The notes under the pieces: generated by a model
What the model was told of the DNA's origin: nothing
Seen by the model: the letters and a program-made list of their open reading frames with translations, nothing else
Databases searched by the model: none
From: Agriterribacter humi
GTDB taxonomy: Bacteria > Bacteroidota > Bacteroidia > Chitinophagales > Chitinophagaceae
Assembly: GCF_009192765.1 (NCBI RefSeq)
Contig: NZ_VOHQ01000019.1
Span: 1-64,000 of the forward strand
DNA length: 64,000 nt
Direction of reading: 5' to 3'
Made by a program: the position numbers and the translations under genes
Part shown: positions 26,860-35,029 of the stretch, piece by piece
Layout: each line of letters opens with the position of its first letter
Position numbering within the stretch: position 1 is the first letter of the stretch

Positions 26860-27714
26860 TCAGGCCAAAGAAGCAGTCTTCTCCTTGCAGATTTTTTCGA
26901 CGATGGGTATCATTAAAGTAATTCTGTCAATAAGCATTTGTAGTTCGCCTTCTGTTATTGTAAAGTCTTCCCTGTAACGGGCATCTATATATCCCTGCTT
27001 AAGCAATTCAAACAAATGCTTTTCATGGTTGTCTGTTTCAGCCCGGAAAACATGGAATAATTCCTCTGAATAAGTTTTGGATTTTTTACGGAGCTTCCAC
27101 AGATTGTGGGTTTTCGGCTTATAATCAGTAAAAACTAATAATGTTGTATAGTAAAGACTTTCTGTTGCCTGGTGTAATTCAAAAGTTGCGATTTTTAAAT
27201 CGCCTTCATTTTTATAAAACTTTGACCCTTTTAGAAATTTCTGTCCTTGAGGAAACCAAGTATCAAAATACCGCTGTGCTTTCTCTTTCTTCTCTGAATT
27301 AGTTAGCTCTCTGGGTTCTACAAATTGCACTGTTCCCTTGTTATAAAGTAAAATACCTTCCTTCACAATATCCACCCAAAAATATTCTCCCCATCCCAGC
27401 CCTTTGTTGATGTAGTCTATTTCGTGTATTTCCATGTTCACGGGCGGCTTAAACCGTTCTGCCAGATCCATTACCCGGCTTTCCTGCACATAGGCTTTTT
27501 CGGGGTTGTTTTTTGTTACCACCAGGAAATCATAGTCGCTTATATATTCGTAAGTAGTACCCTTAGAAACATACCTGTGTTCCACAAAAGTTCCTTTTGC
27601 ATGGCTGCCAAACAGGATGATCATTTCAGGATTCACCACTTCCTTAATAATCTCCATTATTCTAATGATTTCAGCTTGTTTCTGTTCCGGTAAATGTTCC
27701 AGGGAGGTCCTCAT
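26860..27714 (-). CDS. MNT-HEPN fusion protein: nucleotidyltransferase plus HEPN domain
   Basis: A 284-aa protein. The N-terminal half is a minimal nucleotidyltransferase with GSHAKG at 36-41 and the acidic pair D60/D62 in SDYDFLVV. The C-terminal half (about 145-284) is a HEPN domain with R224-x5-H230 (RAETDNH), a spacing that fits the HEPN RNase motif Rx4-6H. In separate-gene systems such as HepT/MntA the NT domain AMPylates the HEPN toxin. Here both are in one chain. It is a single gene at the edge of the defence region, convergent with the HTH gene. Confidence 0.8.
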   Translation of the reverse strand: MRTSLEHLPEQKQAEIIRIMEIIKEVVNPEMIILFGSHAKGTFVEHRYVSKGTTYEYISDYDFLVVTKNNPEKAYVQESRVMDLAERFKPPVNMEIHEIDYINKGLGWGEYFWVDIVKEGILLYNKGTVQFVEPRELTNSEKKEKAQRYFDTWFPQGQKFLKGSKFYKNEGDLKIATFELHQATESLYYTTLLVFTDYKPKTHNLWKLRKKSKTYSEELFHVFRAETDNHEKHLFELLKQGYIDARYREDFTITEGELQMLIDRITLMIPIVEKICKEKTASLA

Positions 27715-28297
27715 GGCTATAAAGGTAAAAAATCTGTTAATACTGTCTTACATACAATTGTACAGGTTATTGATTAAAAGATAAAATAAAGATCCCGGAC
27801 AGGAATGCCCGGGATGTTGCTAACCTATGAAAAACACCAAAGAGATGTATATGACGACTTTCTATTTACAAGATATGTAAGATTTAGAGAAATTGCAGTG
27901 CCTGGTTGAAAATTTCAAATTCTTTTCAAATCTTATTTTTTCGTGGCGGGGTGGGGGAGGGAAGAGGTAATTGAGACATACCCCCAAGATGGAGTGGGGC
28001 TTTGGGCTCTATGTTGAAGTATGTTGCAACGATCCGGACAGCCAGGGGAGTTGCTAAAAAACCTGTACCGGGTCGGGCTACTACGGGTTCGCTATCGCTC
28101 CAGTGTTGCGCACGGGCCCGGCCCCGCCGCTCTACGTATTCCTGTCCCTATCCTTACCGTTCGGGTGGACGGCTGAGTCATTCAGGAGGTACTCACGGGC
28201 CTTTACAATTACTCGTATTTCCAATACAGAACTTCATGCATGTCCTAAAGTCGCAGGAACCAATGATTTTAGGTATATTCGAGAAAGGCCTATTCAC
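27715..28297. other. Intergenic region with a GC-rich island
   Basis: No convincing gene. Bases about 28015-28210 are much richer in G+C than their surroundings (for example GGGCCCGGCCCCGCCGC) and resemble dispersed intergenic repeats of Bacteroidota. The open frames across this part (28002-28301 and the 5' part of 28103-28942) have Arg/Pro-rich, non-protein-like composition. Confidence 0.45.
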
Positions 28298-28942
28298 ATG
28301 AAAAAGATTCGATCTTTTGCAAAATACATATGGAATGATCCGGTATGGAATAAAGTTTTAGCGGTTGTTATTTGTAATGGATCATCTACAATATGGTCTT
28401 TCGTTGTTGCTCAAACAACAAAATTAACATTTGTACAGGCTTTTCGAGCGTTTTGGTCTTTTAAGCTTCCTATATATTACATCTTGATTACGGTAACTGC
28501 CCTGTGCATTTTGAGCATAGCCAGATATTATCAACGAAAAAAAAAAGCGGAGATGCAGGCTAAAGAAGCAATGAAAACTCCGCTAAGGATATACTCTGCC
28601 ATTGAAATACAAAAGAATAAAGTAGGTGACCATGATATGGATGCCCTTATTGAAGCTTTAAAAACTCAAATTTTCCGATTAGGCAAAACAGGTCAAAATT
28701 ATAATGCCTTTGAAATATTTCTAAACTGGTATCCTCATTTACTAACAGGAATACCTGATCAAGTTTACGATGATAGAACAGAATTATTGATAAGATGCGC
28801 TCGAGTTCTTGAAGCGTATGGACTTATAAAACGTAAGGTGTGGGGAGCGGGTACTAATATAGATTTGTTGTTGCTGACTCCAATCGGGATTGAATTTTAC
28901 ACAAAACTTCAGCAACAATATCAAAAATCCTCACTTAAATAA
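28298..28942 (+). CDS. Membrane protein with possible C-terminal winged-helix-like domain
   Basis: A 214-aa protein starting MKKIRSFAKYIW. Two hydrophobic segments lie at about 18-38 and 53-75, then a basic linker with KKKAEMQAKEAMKT, then a soluble C-terminal domain (about 120-214). It has the pattern of a small winged helix (RCARVLEAYGLIKRKVWG, then LLLLTPIGIEFYTKL). Cytoplasmic sensor/effector membrane proteins of this type are common in defence regions, but no named family is recognised. The ATG at 28298 was chosen because the upstream frame runs through GC-rich repeat sequence. Confidence 0.65.
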   Translation: MKKIRSFAKYIWNDPVWNKVLAVVICNGSSTIWSFVVAQTTKLTFVQAFRAFWSFKLPIYYILITVTALCILSIARYYQRKKKAEMQAKEAMKTPLRIYSAIEIQKNKVGDHDMDALIEALKTQIFRLGKTGQNYNAFEIFLNWYPHLLTGIPDQVYDDRTELLIRCARVLEAYGLIKRKVWGAGTNIDLLLLTPIGIEFYTKLQQQYQKSSLK

Positions 28943-29461
28943 TTCGACTTCATATAAGAATGATGTGATGACTGTTCATTCATCCGGACTATGCCTGGAA
29001 TTAGCATTGCAAGTTGTTGAGAATCTTAGCAACACAATATTACAGCGAGGACACAAAGCCCTAAGTTGCTTTCGTTAGGTGATCTTAACCTTATAATCGC
29101 CTGCTGTTTCATTTGTTGATGACGGCTATACTCAGCCCTACTTAAAAAGATCAACAACTGAGAAAAAAAATTTTGAGTAGATAAAAAATGTTTCTATATT
29201 GGTACAAGTAATCCATCAATCTGCTGACAATCCTAAACCGTTACCCAATTTCATAATATTGTTTCGAGTACTCATCTGAATTATTCGGCGGAACTTTACG
29301 GAAAAAACTATGAACCGTTTCAAAGTGACGAAAAGCCTCGTGGTTAGCAAATTTTCAATAAGAAAATAACTGCTTTCTACTTCAAGTGCTAGTGACGGCT
29401 ATATTCAATTATAAATCTCAAGCGCTGACAACGATTAAAAATTAAATAGTTAATAAAACAT
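28943..29461. other. Region with short remnants, upstream of the MazG operon
   Basis: No intact gene. Protein-like scraps are visible on the plus strand: DDGYTQPYLKRSTTEKK ending at about 29179, AELYGKNYEPFQSDEKPRG ending at about 29343, and SASDGYIQL ending at about 29413. The sequence TGACGGCTATAYTCA occurs twice (29120-29134 and 29393-29407, one mismatch). These may be the ends of lost genes. The operon's promoter must lie in the AT-rich stretch before 29462; no clear TAnnTTTG was found. Confidence 0.3.
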
Positions 29462-30346
29462 ATGGAATTCAATTTATATCAGCAAGAAGCTGCTAGAACA
29501 ATTCAAAAAAATACCACAGACGAGCGATTGACAGAAATTGTTCCTTTTTTAGGAATAATCGGAGAAATAGGATCGGTTGTTACACAGTTAAAAATTAAAT
29601 TCAGAGATGGCAAGTCTTATGTCGCTTACAAAGCCAAACTGGCCGAGGAACTTGGTGACGTACTTTGGTACATTTCGGCAATTGCCACCCAAAACGATTT
29701 AGAATTGGAAGGAATTGCAAAAAAAAATTTAGAAAAAATTCATGACAGATTTTTAGCTGACGATCCAGATGTTTTCACAGATTTTGATTTGAAATATCCA
29801 GAAAAAGAGAGATTTCCGGATGAATTTGAAATTGAATTTCAATCGTATAAAGAAGCTGACAAAAATAAACTTAAGATTATTGACAAAAGAAATAATAAAC
29901 CAATCGGAGACCCATTAACTGATAATACTTATGAAGAAGACGGTTATCGGTTTCATGATATTTTTCATTATGGATATCTAGCTATTTTAGGGTGGTCTCC
30001 AGTATTAAGAAAGCTACTTTCCCTGAAAAGAAAGAGCAGTCCGGAAACAGATGAAAATGAAGATGGAGCTAGATCTCAAATTACGGAGGAGTTAGTATCC
30101 TTATTTATTTATCATCATGCTTTAGATCATGATTTATTAAAGTATAGCTATAGTGTTGATTCTGGAATTATAAAAAAGGTTCAAGGCTTAGTTAAAAAAA
30201 CAGAAGTAAAAGATTGTAGTGGTAAGCAATGGGAAAAAGCGATTTTAAATTCCTACGAAGTGTTTAATAAATTGCGTGAAAATGATGGAGGTAGAGTACT
30301 TGTGAGTAAGAAAAACAGGTCTCTTATCTATTTAGGGAAAAAATGA
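29462..30346 (+). CDS. MazG-like nucleotide pyrophosphohydrolase with C-terminal extension
   Basis: A 294-aa protein, first gene of a four-gene operon. The N-terminal domain (about 1-100) is an all-alpha NTP pyrophosphohydrolase: GIIGEIGSVV at 31-40 and EELGDVLWYISAIA at 62-75. The canonical first metal motif ExxE reads E35-I-G-S38, so one of the usual four acidic ligands is missing, while E62/E63 and D66 of the second are kept. The C-terminal half (about 130-294) is the conserved extension of a MazG-like subgroup (RFHDIFHYGYLAILGWSPVLRKLL). Such enzymes clear or supply nucleotides; here it may act on a modified nucleotide (inference). Confidence 0.8.
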   Translation: MEFNLYQQEAARTIQKNTTDERLTEIVPFLGIIGEIGSVVTQLKIKFRDGKSYVAYKAKLAEELGDVLWYISAIATQNDLELEGIAKKNLEKIHDRFLADDPDVFTDFDLKYPEKERFPDEFEIEFQSYKEADKNKLKIIDKRNNKPIGDPLTDNTYEEDGYRFHDIFHYGYLAILGWSPVLRKLLSLKRKSSPETDENEDGARSQITEELVSLFIYHHALDHDLLKYSYSVDSGIIKKVQGLVKKTEVKDCSGKQWEKAILNSYEVFNKLRENDGGRVLVSKKNRSLIYLGKK

Positions 30347-30370
30347 TTTAGTAAGAGAAATAATTCAAAG

Positions 30371-31375
30371 ATGCAAGCAAATCGAATAACGCTGCTAAGT
30401 AAAAAGAGAAAGCCCAAATCAAGCAAAGTATATGATACGTATTGGAAATTTGCGTCTGAACGACAAAATATTTTCTTTAATCGAATAGAAAAACCAATGC
30501 AACATCCGTGGACAAAAGATTTTGTTTTAAGAAACTTTAAATTTACTAATGCTTATCGGGTGAGCGATAGGGTAAGCCAATACCTGATTTCTAATATTAT
30601 ACAAAACGGTAATCAAAATATCGACGAAGTTTTTTTTCGAATAATACTTTTTAAGCTATTTAATAAAATAGAAACATGGGAATATCTCCAAAAACAAGTT
30701 GGTGAACTTTTTTATTCTGATTTCAAATTTGAACGTTATTCAGAAGCTTTAGCTCTATTAAAACTTCGCGGACAAGCTATTTATTCTAACGCTTACATTA
30801 TGGCATCAGGTAAATCTTCATTTAATCATGAATATAAACATGATAATCATTTGAGGCTTATCCAAGCCATGATGCAGGATAGTATTGCTAGGAAATTGCA
30901 GGAATGTAACAGTATGAAACAAGCATATGAAATCTTATTAAAATTTCCAACGATAGGATCTTTCTTAGCCTATCAATATGTAACGGATATAAACTATAGC
31001 AATATTACTATGTTTTCTGAGATGGAGTTTGTAAAAGCTGGTCCTGGGGCAAAGGATGGAATTAGAAAATGCTTTTCAGATTACGGAGATTATTCTGAGG
31101 AAGACATAATAAAACTTGTTTGTGAAACCCAAGAAAATGAATTTGAAAGATTAGGACTTGAATTTAAGACATTGTGGGGGCGAAGGCTACAACTTATAGA
31201 CTGTCAAAATCTATTTTGTGAAGTAGATAAATATTCCCGTGTGGTTCACCCTAATGTGATTGGTCATTCCAAAAGGACTAGAATCAAGCAAAAATTTCAA
31301 CCAAGTTCATTGATTCCTATCAACTATAGCTTCCCTGAGAAATGGAATATTAAAATAGATAGAGTTTATGGATAG
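30371..31375 (+). CDS. Nucleotide kinase-like protein, 5-hmdU DNA kinase helical-domain family
   Basis: A 334-aa protein matching by eye the all-helical family named 5-hmdU DNA kinase helical domain, which is linked to hypermodified thymines in phages. Family features seen: YDTYWKFASERQNIFFNRI near the N-terminus, WTKDFVLRNFKFTNAYRVSDRVSQYL at about 47-72 (split here by wording, continuous in the protein), and GPGAKDGIRKCF in the C-terminal half. No P-loop is present, so kinase activity is not shown by the sequence. The gene begins 24 bp after the MazG-like gene and overlaps the TIR gene by 8 bp. Confidence 0.8.
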   Translation: MQANRITLLSKKRKPKSSKVYDTYWKFASERQNIFFNRIEKPMQHPWTKDFVLRNFKFTNAYRVSDRVSQYLISNIIQNGNQNIDEVFFRIILFKLFNKIETWEYLQKQVGELFYSDFKFERYSEALALLKLRGQAIYSNAYIMASGKSSFNHEYKHDNHLRLIQAMMQDSIARKLQECNSMKQAYEILLKFPTIGSFLAYQYVTDINYSNITMFSEMEFVKAGPGAKDGIRKCFSDYGDYSEEDIIKLVCETQENEFERLGLEFKTLWGRRLQLIDCQNLFCEVDKYSRVVHPNVIGHSKRTRIKQKFQPSSLIPINYSFPEKWNIKIDRVYG

Positions 31376-31850
31376 ACATAACATATTTATTAGTCATCAT
31401 GGCAAAGATGATGATAAAGTTCAAGCCCTAAAGGAACGACTTAAAAGCGCGGGGTATAATGTTCATAACTATTCGGTTGATAGTACCAAACATAAAGATG
31501 GCAGGCGTCCTTCTGACCAAGTTATTGCAAGATACTTGCGTATGCAGGTCCGTTGGGCTGGATCTCTTATTTGCTTAATTGGAAAAGATACTTTTAATAG
31601 ATCGTGGGTTAATTATGAAATAAGACAGGCTCATTTACAAGGGAAGAAAATAATTGGAGTTTATGCTCATGGATATAAGGACACGCCATTGCCTGATGCA
31701 TTTAAAAAATATGGTAATTATAGCTTTGGATGGAATTCAATAGATAAAATTGGAGATGCGATTTCGGGCGAACCTCTGCCTTTTGAAAACCCAGATGGAA
31801 CTCCAAGTACACCAATATTCAATATTAAAAAAATTAAATGCAAAAAATGA
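31368..31850 (+). CDS. TIR-like (ThsB-type) domain protein
   Basis: A 160-aa single-domain protein with the Rossmann-like TIR fold of the MTH538/ThsB type: start NIFISHHGKDD, helix LKERLKSAGY, and the late motif SWVNYEIRQA, with W80 and E84 in the place of the conserved W/E of ThsB proteins. The glutamate is the expected NAD-cleaving residue. It is the third gene of the operon and overlaps both neighbours (8 bp and 4 bp), so it is translated with them. It could be the effector of this operon or an extra ThsB for the ThsA encoded nearby. Confidence 0.85.
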   Translation: MDRHNIFISHHGKDDDKVQALKERLKSAGYNVHNYSVDSTKHKDGRRPSDQVIARYLRMQVRWAGSLICLIGKDTFNRSWVNYEIRQAHLQGKKIIGVYAHGYKDTPLPDAFKKYGNYSFGWNSIDKIGDAISGEPLPFENPDGTPSTPIFNIKKIKCKK

Positions 31851-32452
31851 ATTTCTATTCTTATAAATTAGATCATGATTATGGGCTTGCGCCAAACCCA
31901 TTTGGAGAACACTGTACACTAGCTGTTTGTAAATCTAGTATTCGAAAAAATAAGAATCTAACAATTAATGATTGGGTAATTGGCACAGGTAGCAAAGCAC
32001 TGGGGTATGAGTACTCAGTTATTTACGCTATGCAAGTGCAGGAAATAGTAACTTTTGATGAATACTGGAGTGATAAAAGGTTTGATTATAAAAAACCCGT
32101 TTTAAATGGCAGCCTGGTGCAAATGTACGGTGACAACTTTTACCATACAGATAAAACAACTGGCGAATGGATTCAAGAAGAATCTGCTCACTCTGTTGTA
32201 GATAAGGAAGCCCACCTAGAAACAGATACAAATGGTAAAAACGTTTTAATATCGAAAAGATTTTGGTACATGGGAGATAAGGCAAAAAAGATTCCTGACC
32301 ATCTAATAAAAATATGCAATAAAGGAAGAAATATGAAGTACCGAACTATTGATAATAAATTAGGAAATGAGTTTATTCTATGGATGAAAGAGAATTTCGC
32401 TATAGGTATTAGCGGAGATCCAATTAGTTGGATGGAATATTATAAATTATAA
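31847..32452 (+). CDS. Nucleotide modification associated domain 2 (Nmad2) protein
   Basis: A 201-aa protein whose N-terminus FYSYKLDHDYGLAPNPFGEH and next strand CTLAVCKSSIRK, followed by DWVIGTGS, match the Nmad2 family by eye. That family was defined by its association with DNA base modification genes. Its biochemical role is not established. The ATG at 31847 overlaps the TIR stop codon in an ATGA; an in-frame ATG at 31838 is possible. It is the last gene of the operon and converges on thsB. Confidence 0.8.
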   Translation: MNFYSYKLDHDYGLAPNPFGEHCTLAVCKSSIRKNKNLTINDWVIGTGSKALGYEYSVIYAMQVQEIVTFDEYWSDKRFDYKKPVLNGSLVQMYGDNFYHTDKTTGEWIQEESAHSVVDKEAHLETDTNGKNVLISKRFWYMGDKAKKIPDHLIKICNKGRNMKYRTIDNKLGNEFILWMKENFAIGISGDPISWMEYYKL

Positions 32453-32495
32453 ATGATATGTAAAATGTCTTCAAAAACCCCTTTTACAAAAAGAC

Positions 32496-32975
32496 CTATC
32501 GGTATTTTATTGCATCTTCAATCCAATTTTCAAGATTACTTGCGATATCATTATAAGCAGTGTAGGAATTGGGATTGTAACATTTGACTAAACTAGAGAG
32601 CCTTCGCCCGTCTTTAAGAAAGATTTGTTCGAATGGATTTGATCCTTGACGACATATGCCCGCGCGTGGACATTTTATATTATGAATGTAGATACCTACA
32701 ACAGCTTTGCCATCATTCCAAGCCTTTTCAATCTCGTATTTTACCCATTTTCTATAAGAGGTTTCTGCACCGACTAATACAGCTAAACAACTTTTATATT
32801 TCATGGTGTCATCAATCCACCTTTTAACTGATGCGTCTCCGCCTCTTTTTACAGTTTCCCACTCATTTACAGAAACGGGCTCATTTCCTTCTAATACACC
32901 CATGTTTCTAATTTGTTGTACTCTAAATACATCATTATCAAAGTGAAAGCTATAAAATATTTGTCTCTTTGCCAT
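32496..32975 (-). CDS. thsB: Thoeris TIR protein ThsB
   Basis: A 159-aa TIR-like protein (MTH538/DUF1863 type). It opens with QIFYSFHFDND, continues with VQQIRNMGV and KRWIDDTMKYKSCLAVLVGAE, and carries the conserved YRKWVKYEIEKAW with W77 and E81. In type I Thoeris, ThsB senses infection and makes a cyclic ADP-ribose-type signal from NAD. It lies 2 bp downstream of thsA in the same direction and converges on the Nmad2 gene. Confidence 0.92.
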   Translation of the reverse strand: MAKRQIFYSFHFDNDVFRVQQIRNMGVLEGNEPVSVNEWETVKRGGDASVKRWIDDTMKYKSCLAVLVGAETSYRKWVKYEIEKAWNDGKAVVGIYIHNIKCPRAGICRQGSNPFEQIFLKDGRRLSSLVKCYNPNSYTAYNDIASNLENWIEDAIKYR

Positions 32976-32977
32976 TG

Positions 32978-34438
32978 CTATGCTTTTTGTAATATACTAA
33001 TTGCTTTTATAGTATTTGTTATTATTTCTTCTTTAGAGATATTATCCTTTCCCAATTCTTTGATTGCATTATGCAGGTCTGCATTATCAGGATAATAAGT
33101 ATTTAGGTTACTCATTACTTTGTCCCATAAAGTTTTAGAAACAGAACCTGTTGCACCAATTGGAATAGGAATAACAAAATGCTTTAAGCAAGTATCAAAC
33201 TCTTCTTCCATACCATTTGAATTGACAATCTTACCCTCAACTAACTTATTTCCGAAAACAAAAATTGCAATTCCTGCTTTTGTGATCATATCGTTTCGAT
33301 AATCTGTCCATATTTCGGAAATGCTTTTAGTACCTGATTGTATTTGGGGAAATGGCCTAAGAATAAGTAAATCATCTAAATTTCTGTAGTTAGAATTAAG
33401 TTTGTAGTCCAAAGCTCCGTTTATGACGATACTTCCAATTCCTAAACCATATCCTGAAACAATTTTATACTCTTTCTCTGCTAATTTGTAACTCAATGAA
33501 TGTATGAGGTCTTTAGCATCTGCTTCTTTGTAAGGAAAATAATCAGCGGCAGCACCTGAAATAAAAATATTTCTTCTTTTCACCCGTTTTTCTATTTCTG
33601 AAAGAATGAATGTTATTTCAGAATAATCTTTAATCATTACCGCATTTATGCCATATCTTATTAAATCATCAATTTTTAGTTCCTGTTTAACTTTTGCATA
33701 TAAATAATCTTCTTTGTTTTCATCTGCAGATTTGGTTGTATCGTTAAAGTCGCTTTCTGCAATTTCTTTAAAAAAGAAAAAGTGGGTTGGCGTGTTATCT
33801 TTTAGCAAGATTTTTATTCTGCCTAAAATATAATCCAAATTGGGGTCGTCAAAACTAAATCCAATGAACAAGAATGTTTTTGATAACAAGTCACCTCTAA
33901 GTGCAGTAGAAAATAGTTCTTTCTTATCGTTGTAAGTCTCATAATCATCTTTTGTCAGTACTGCTTCATCAGGCGAATCTTTATCACCATGCATTTTGTA
34001 AACAATCGCATCCTTCTTCTTTATGTTACTTGCAAAATCTTCATTTCTAAGTTTACGCTCAACAGTTTTTCCGACTGTTTCCAAAGTTCTTTCGATGAGT
34101 TGATCGTAATTTGTTGTCCAATATGTATCTATTCCAATTCGAGATAAAATTTTATGGTTTTCGCTACCCTCTTTCAGTGTGGTAAATTCATTTTTGATTT
34201 TGTTGTTTATTTTCCCCCTTTTGAATTTATTAAAATGGTATTGTGCAATTGAAATTAAATCGTGCTCTTTTTCAATATTTAGTTTGAGTTCATCAGCTAA
34301 ATCTTTCAATAAACCTCTCCAATTCACAAAGCCCAAAGATGCCGATAGCCCTGCGCCTGCAAAAATTGCAGCATCCCCGTTGTTAATTTCAGTAACAAAA
34401 GCGTTTATAAATGATCTCTGTTGTTGTGTAAATTCCAT
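32978..34438 (-). CDS. thsA: Thoeris effector ThsA (SIR2 plus SLOG)
   Basis: A 486-aa protein close in length to known ThsA (about 476). The SIR2 domain covers about 1-285, with GAGLSASLG at 28-36, WTTNYDQ with N110, and MHGD with H150 as the catalytic pair. The C-terminal SLOG/STALD domain (about 290-486) has NIFISGAAAD and GYGLGIGS at 329-336; this domain binds the ThsB signal and opens the NADase. The outcome is NAD loss and abortive infection. The start at 34438 is preferred over 34456 by the family N-terminus. Confidence 0.93.
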   Translation of the reverse strand: MEFTQQQRSFINAFVTEINNGDAAIFAGAGLSASLGFVNWRGLLKDLADELKLNIEKEHDLISIAQYHFNKFKRGKINNKIKNEFTTLKEGSENHKILSRIGIDTYWTTNYDQLIERTLETVGKTVERKLRNEDFASNIKKKDAIVYKMHGDKDSPDEAVLTKDDYETYNDKKELFSTALRGDLLSKTFLFIGFSFDDPNLDYILGRIKILLKDNTPTHFFFFKEIAESDFNDTTKSADENKEDYLYAKVKQELKIDDLIRYGINAVMIKDYSEITFILSEIEKRVKRRNIFISGAAADYFPYKEADAKDLIHSLSYKLAEKEYKIVSGYGLGIGSIVINGALDYKLNSNYRNLDDLLILRPFPQIQSGTKSISEIWTDYRNDMITKAGIAIFVFGNKLVEGKIVNSNGMEEEFDTCLKHFVIPIPIGATGSVSKTLWDKVMSNLNTYYPDNADLHNAIKELGKDNISKEEIITNTIKAISILQKA

Positions 34439-34513
34439 AATTATTTTTTTAGCCAATCATCCAACCAAATATTTTTCTCATTAGGATAAATTAGTCTGAA
34501 TATGTTATCGTAT

Positions 34514-34709
34514 TGTAAATTCCGTTGATGTTGACCCGGGTGTAAATTCTGTCATGTTGACCCACCCGCTTTGCGGGGCAATAATTGTAAGAGCTTAATG
34601 ATAGATAAAAATACAAATGTTATTGATTCGTTTTTAGTTTTCTTCTTCTTAAGGATTCGCCTTTTAGTTCTGTGCGGTGTGCACAAGCTGTCAGTCTGTC
34701 AAGGATGGC
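34514..34709 (-). mobile_element. IS21 family remnant 1 (right end plus istB 3' end)
   Basis: The stretch begins with an IS21-type terminus (TGTAAATTCCGTTGATGTTG, then repeated TGTTGACC units up to 34565) and holds the last 29 codons of istB on the minus strand (34620-34709), reading [19 protein letters not shown] and RRRKLKTNQ-stop. It is cut at 34709, where the terminus of remnant 2 starts, so the second element appears to have inserted into the first. Confidence 0.8.
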
Positions 34710-34920
34710 TGTAAATTCCGTTGATGTTGACCCGGGATTCCGGGATGTTGACCCACCCCGCTTTGCGGGGCAATAATTGTAAGAGCTTAATTATAGATAA
34801 AAATACAAATGTTATTGATTCGTTTTTAGTTTTCTTCTTCTTAAGGATTCACCTTTTAGTTCTATGCGGTGTGCGCAAGCTGTCAGTCTGTCAAGGATTG
34901 CATCGGCGAGCGTAGGATCA
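34514..34920. repeat. Direct repeat of about 195 bp from the two IS21 ends
   Basis: 34514-34707 and 34710-34898 are near-identical copies (few substitutions such as GATTCGCC/GATTCACC and TGTGCGG/TATGCGG) arising from the two IS21 remnants described separately. Confidence 0.75.
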
Positions 34921-35029
34921 TTAATATACTCATGCCATTGGTAATTGTGATGTTATTATAATACTTTTTTTACCATAACGATCTTCCAGTAATTGTAATA
35001 ATGTAAGGCGCATGTTGTATGGTTTAAAT
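34710..35029 (-). mobile_element. IS21 family remnant 2 (right end plus longer istB 3' part)
   Basis: A second IS21 terminus (34710-34757) with TGTTGACC repeats is followed by a longer piece of istB on the minus strand (34812-about 35029). The reading is LTLLQLLEDRYGKKS, then ITSQLP, a frameshift near 34942, then [19 protein letters not shown] and the same C-terminus as remnant 1. The remnant abuts the sce7726 gene. No istA or left end is present. Confidence 0.8.

Noticed and set aside
28002-28301. Plus-strand frames across the GC-rich island
   Set aside because: Composition is Arg/Pro/Ser-rich and the frame overlaps the start of a better supported gene at 28298.
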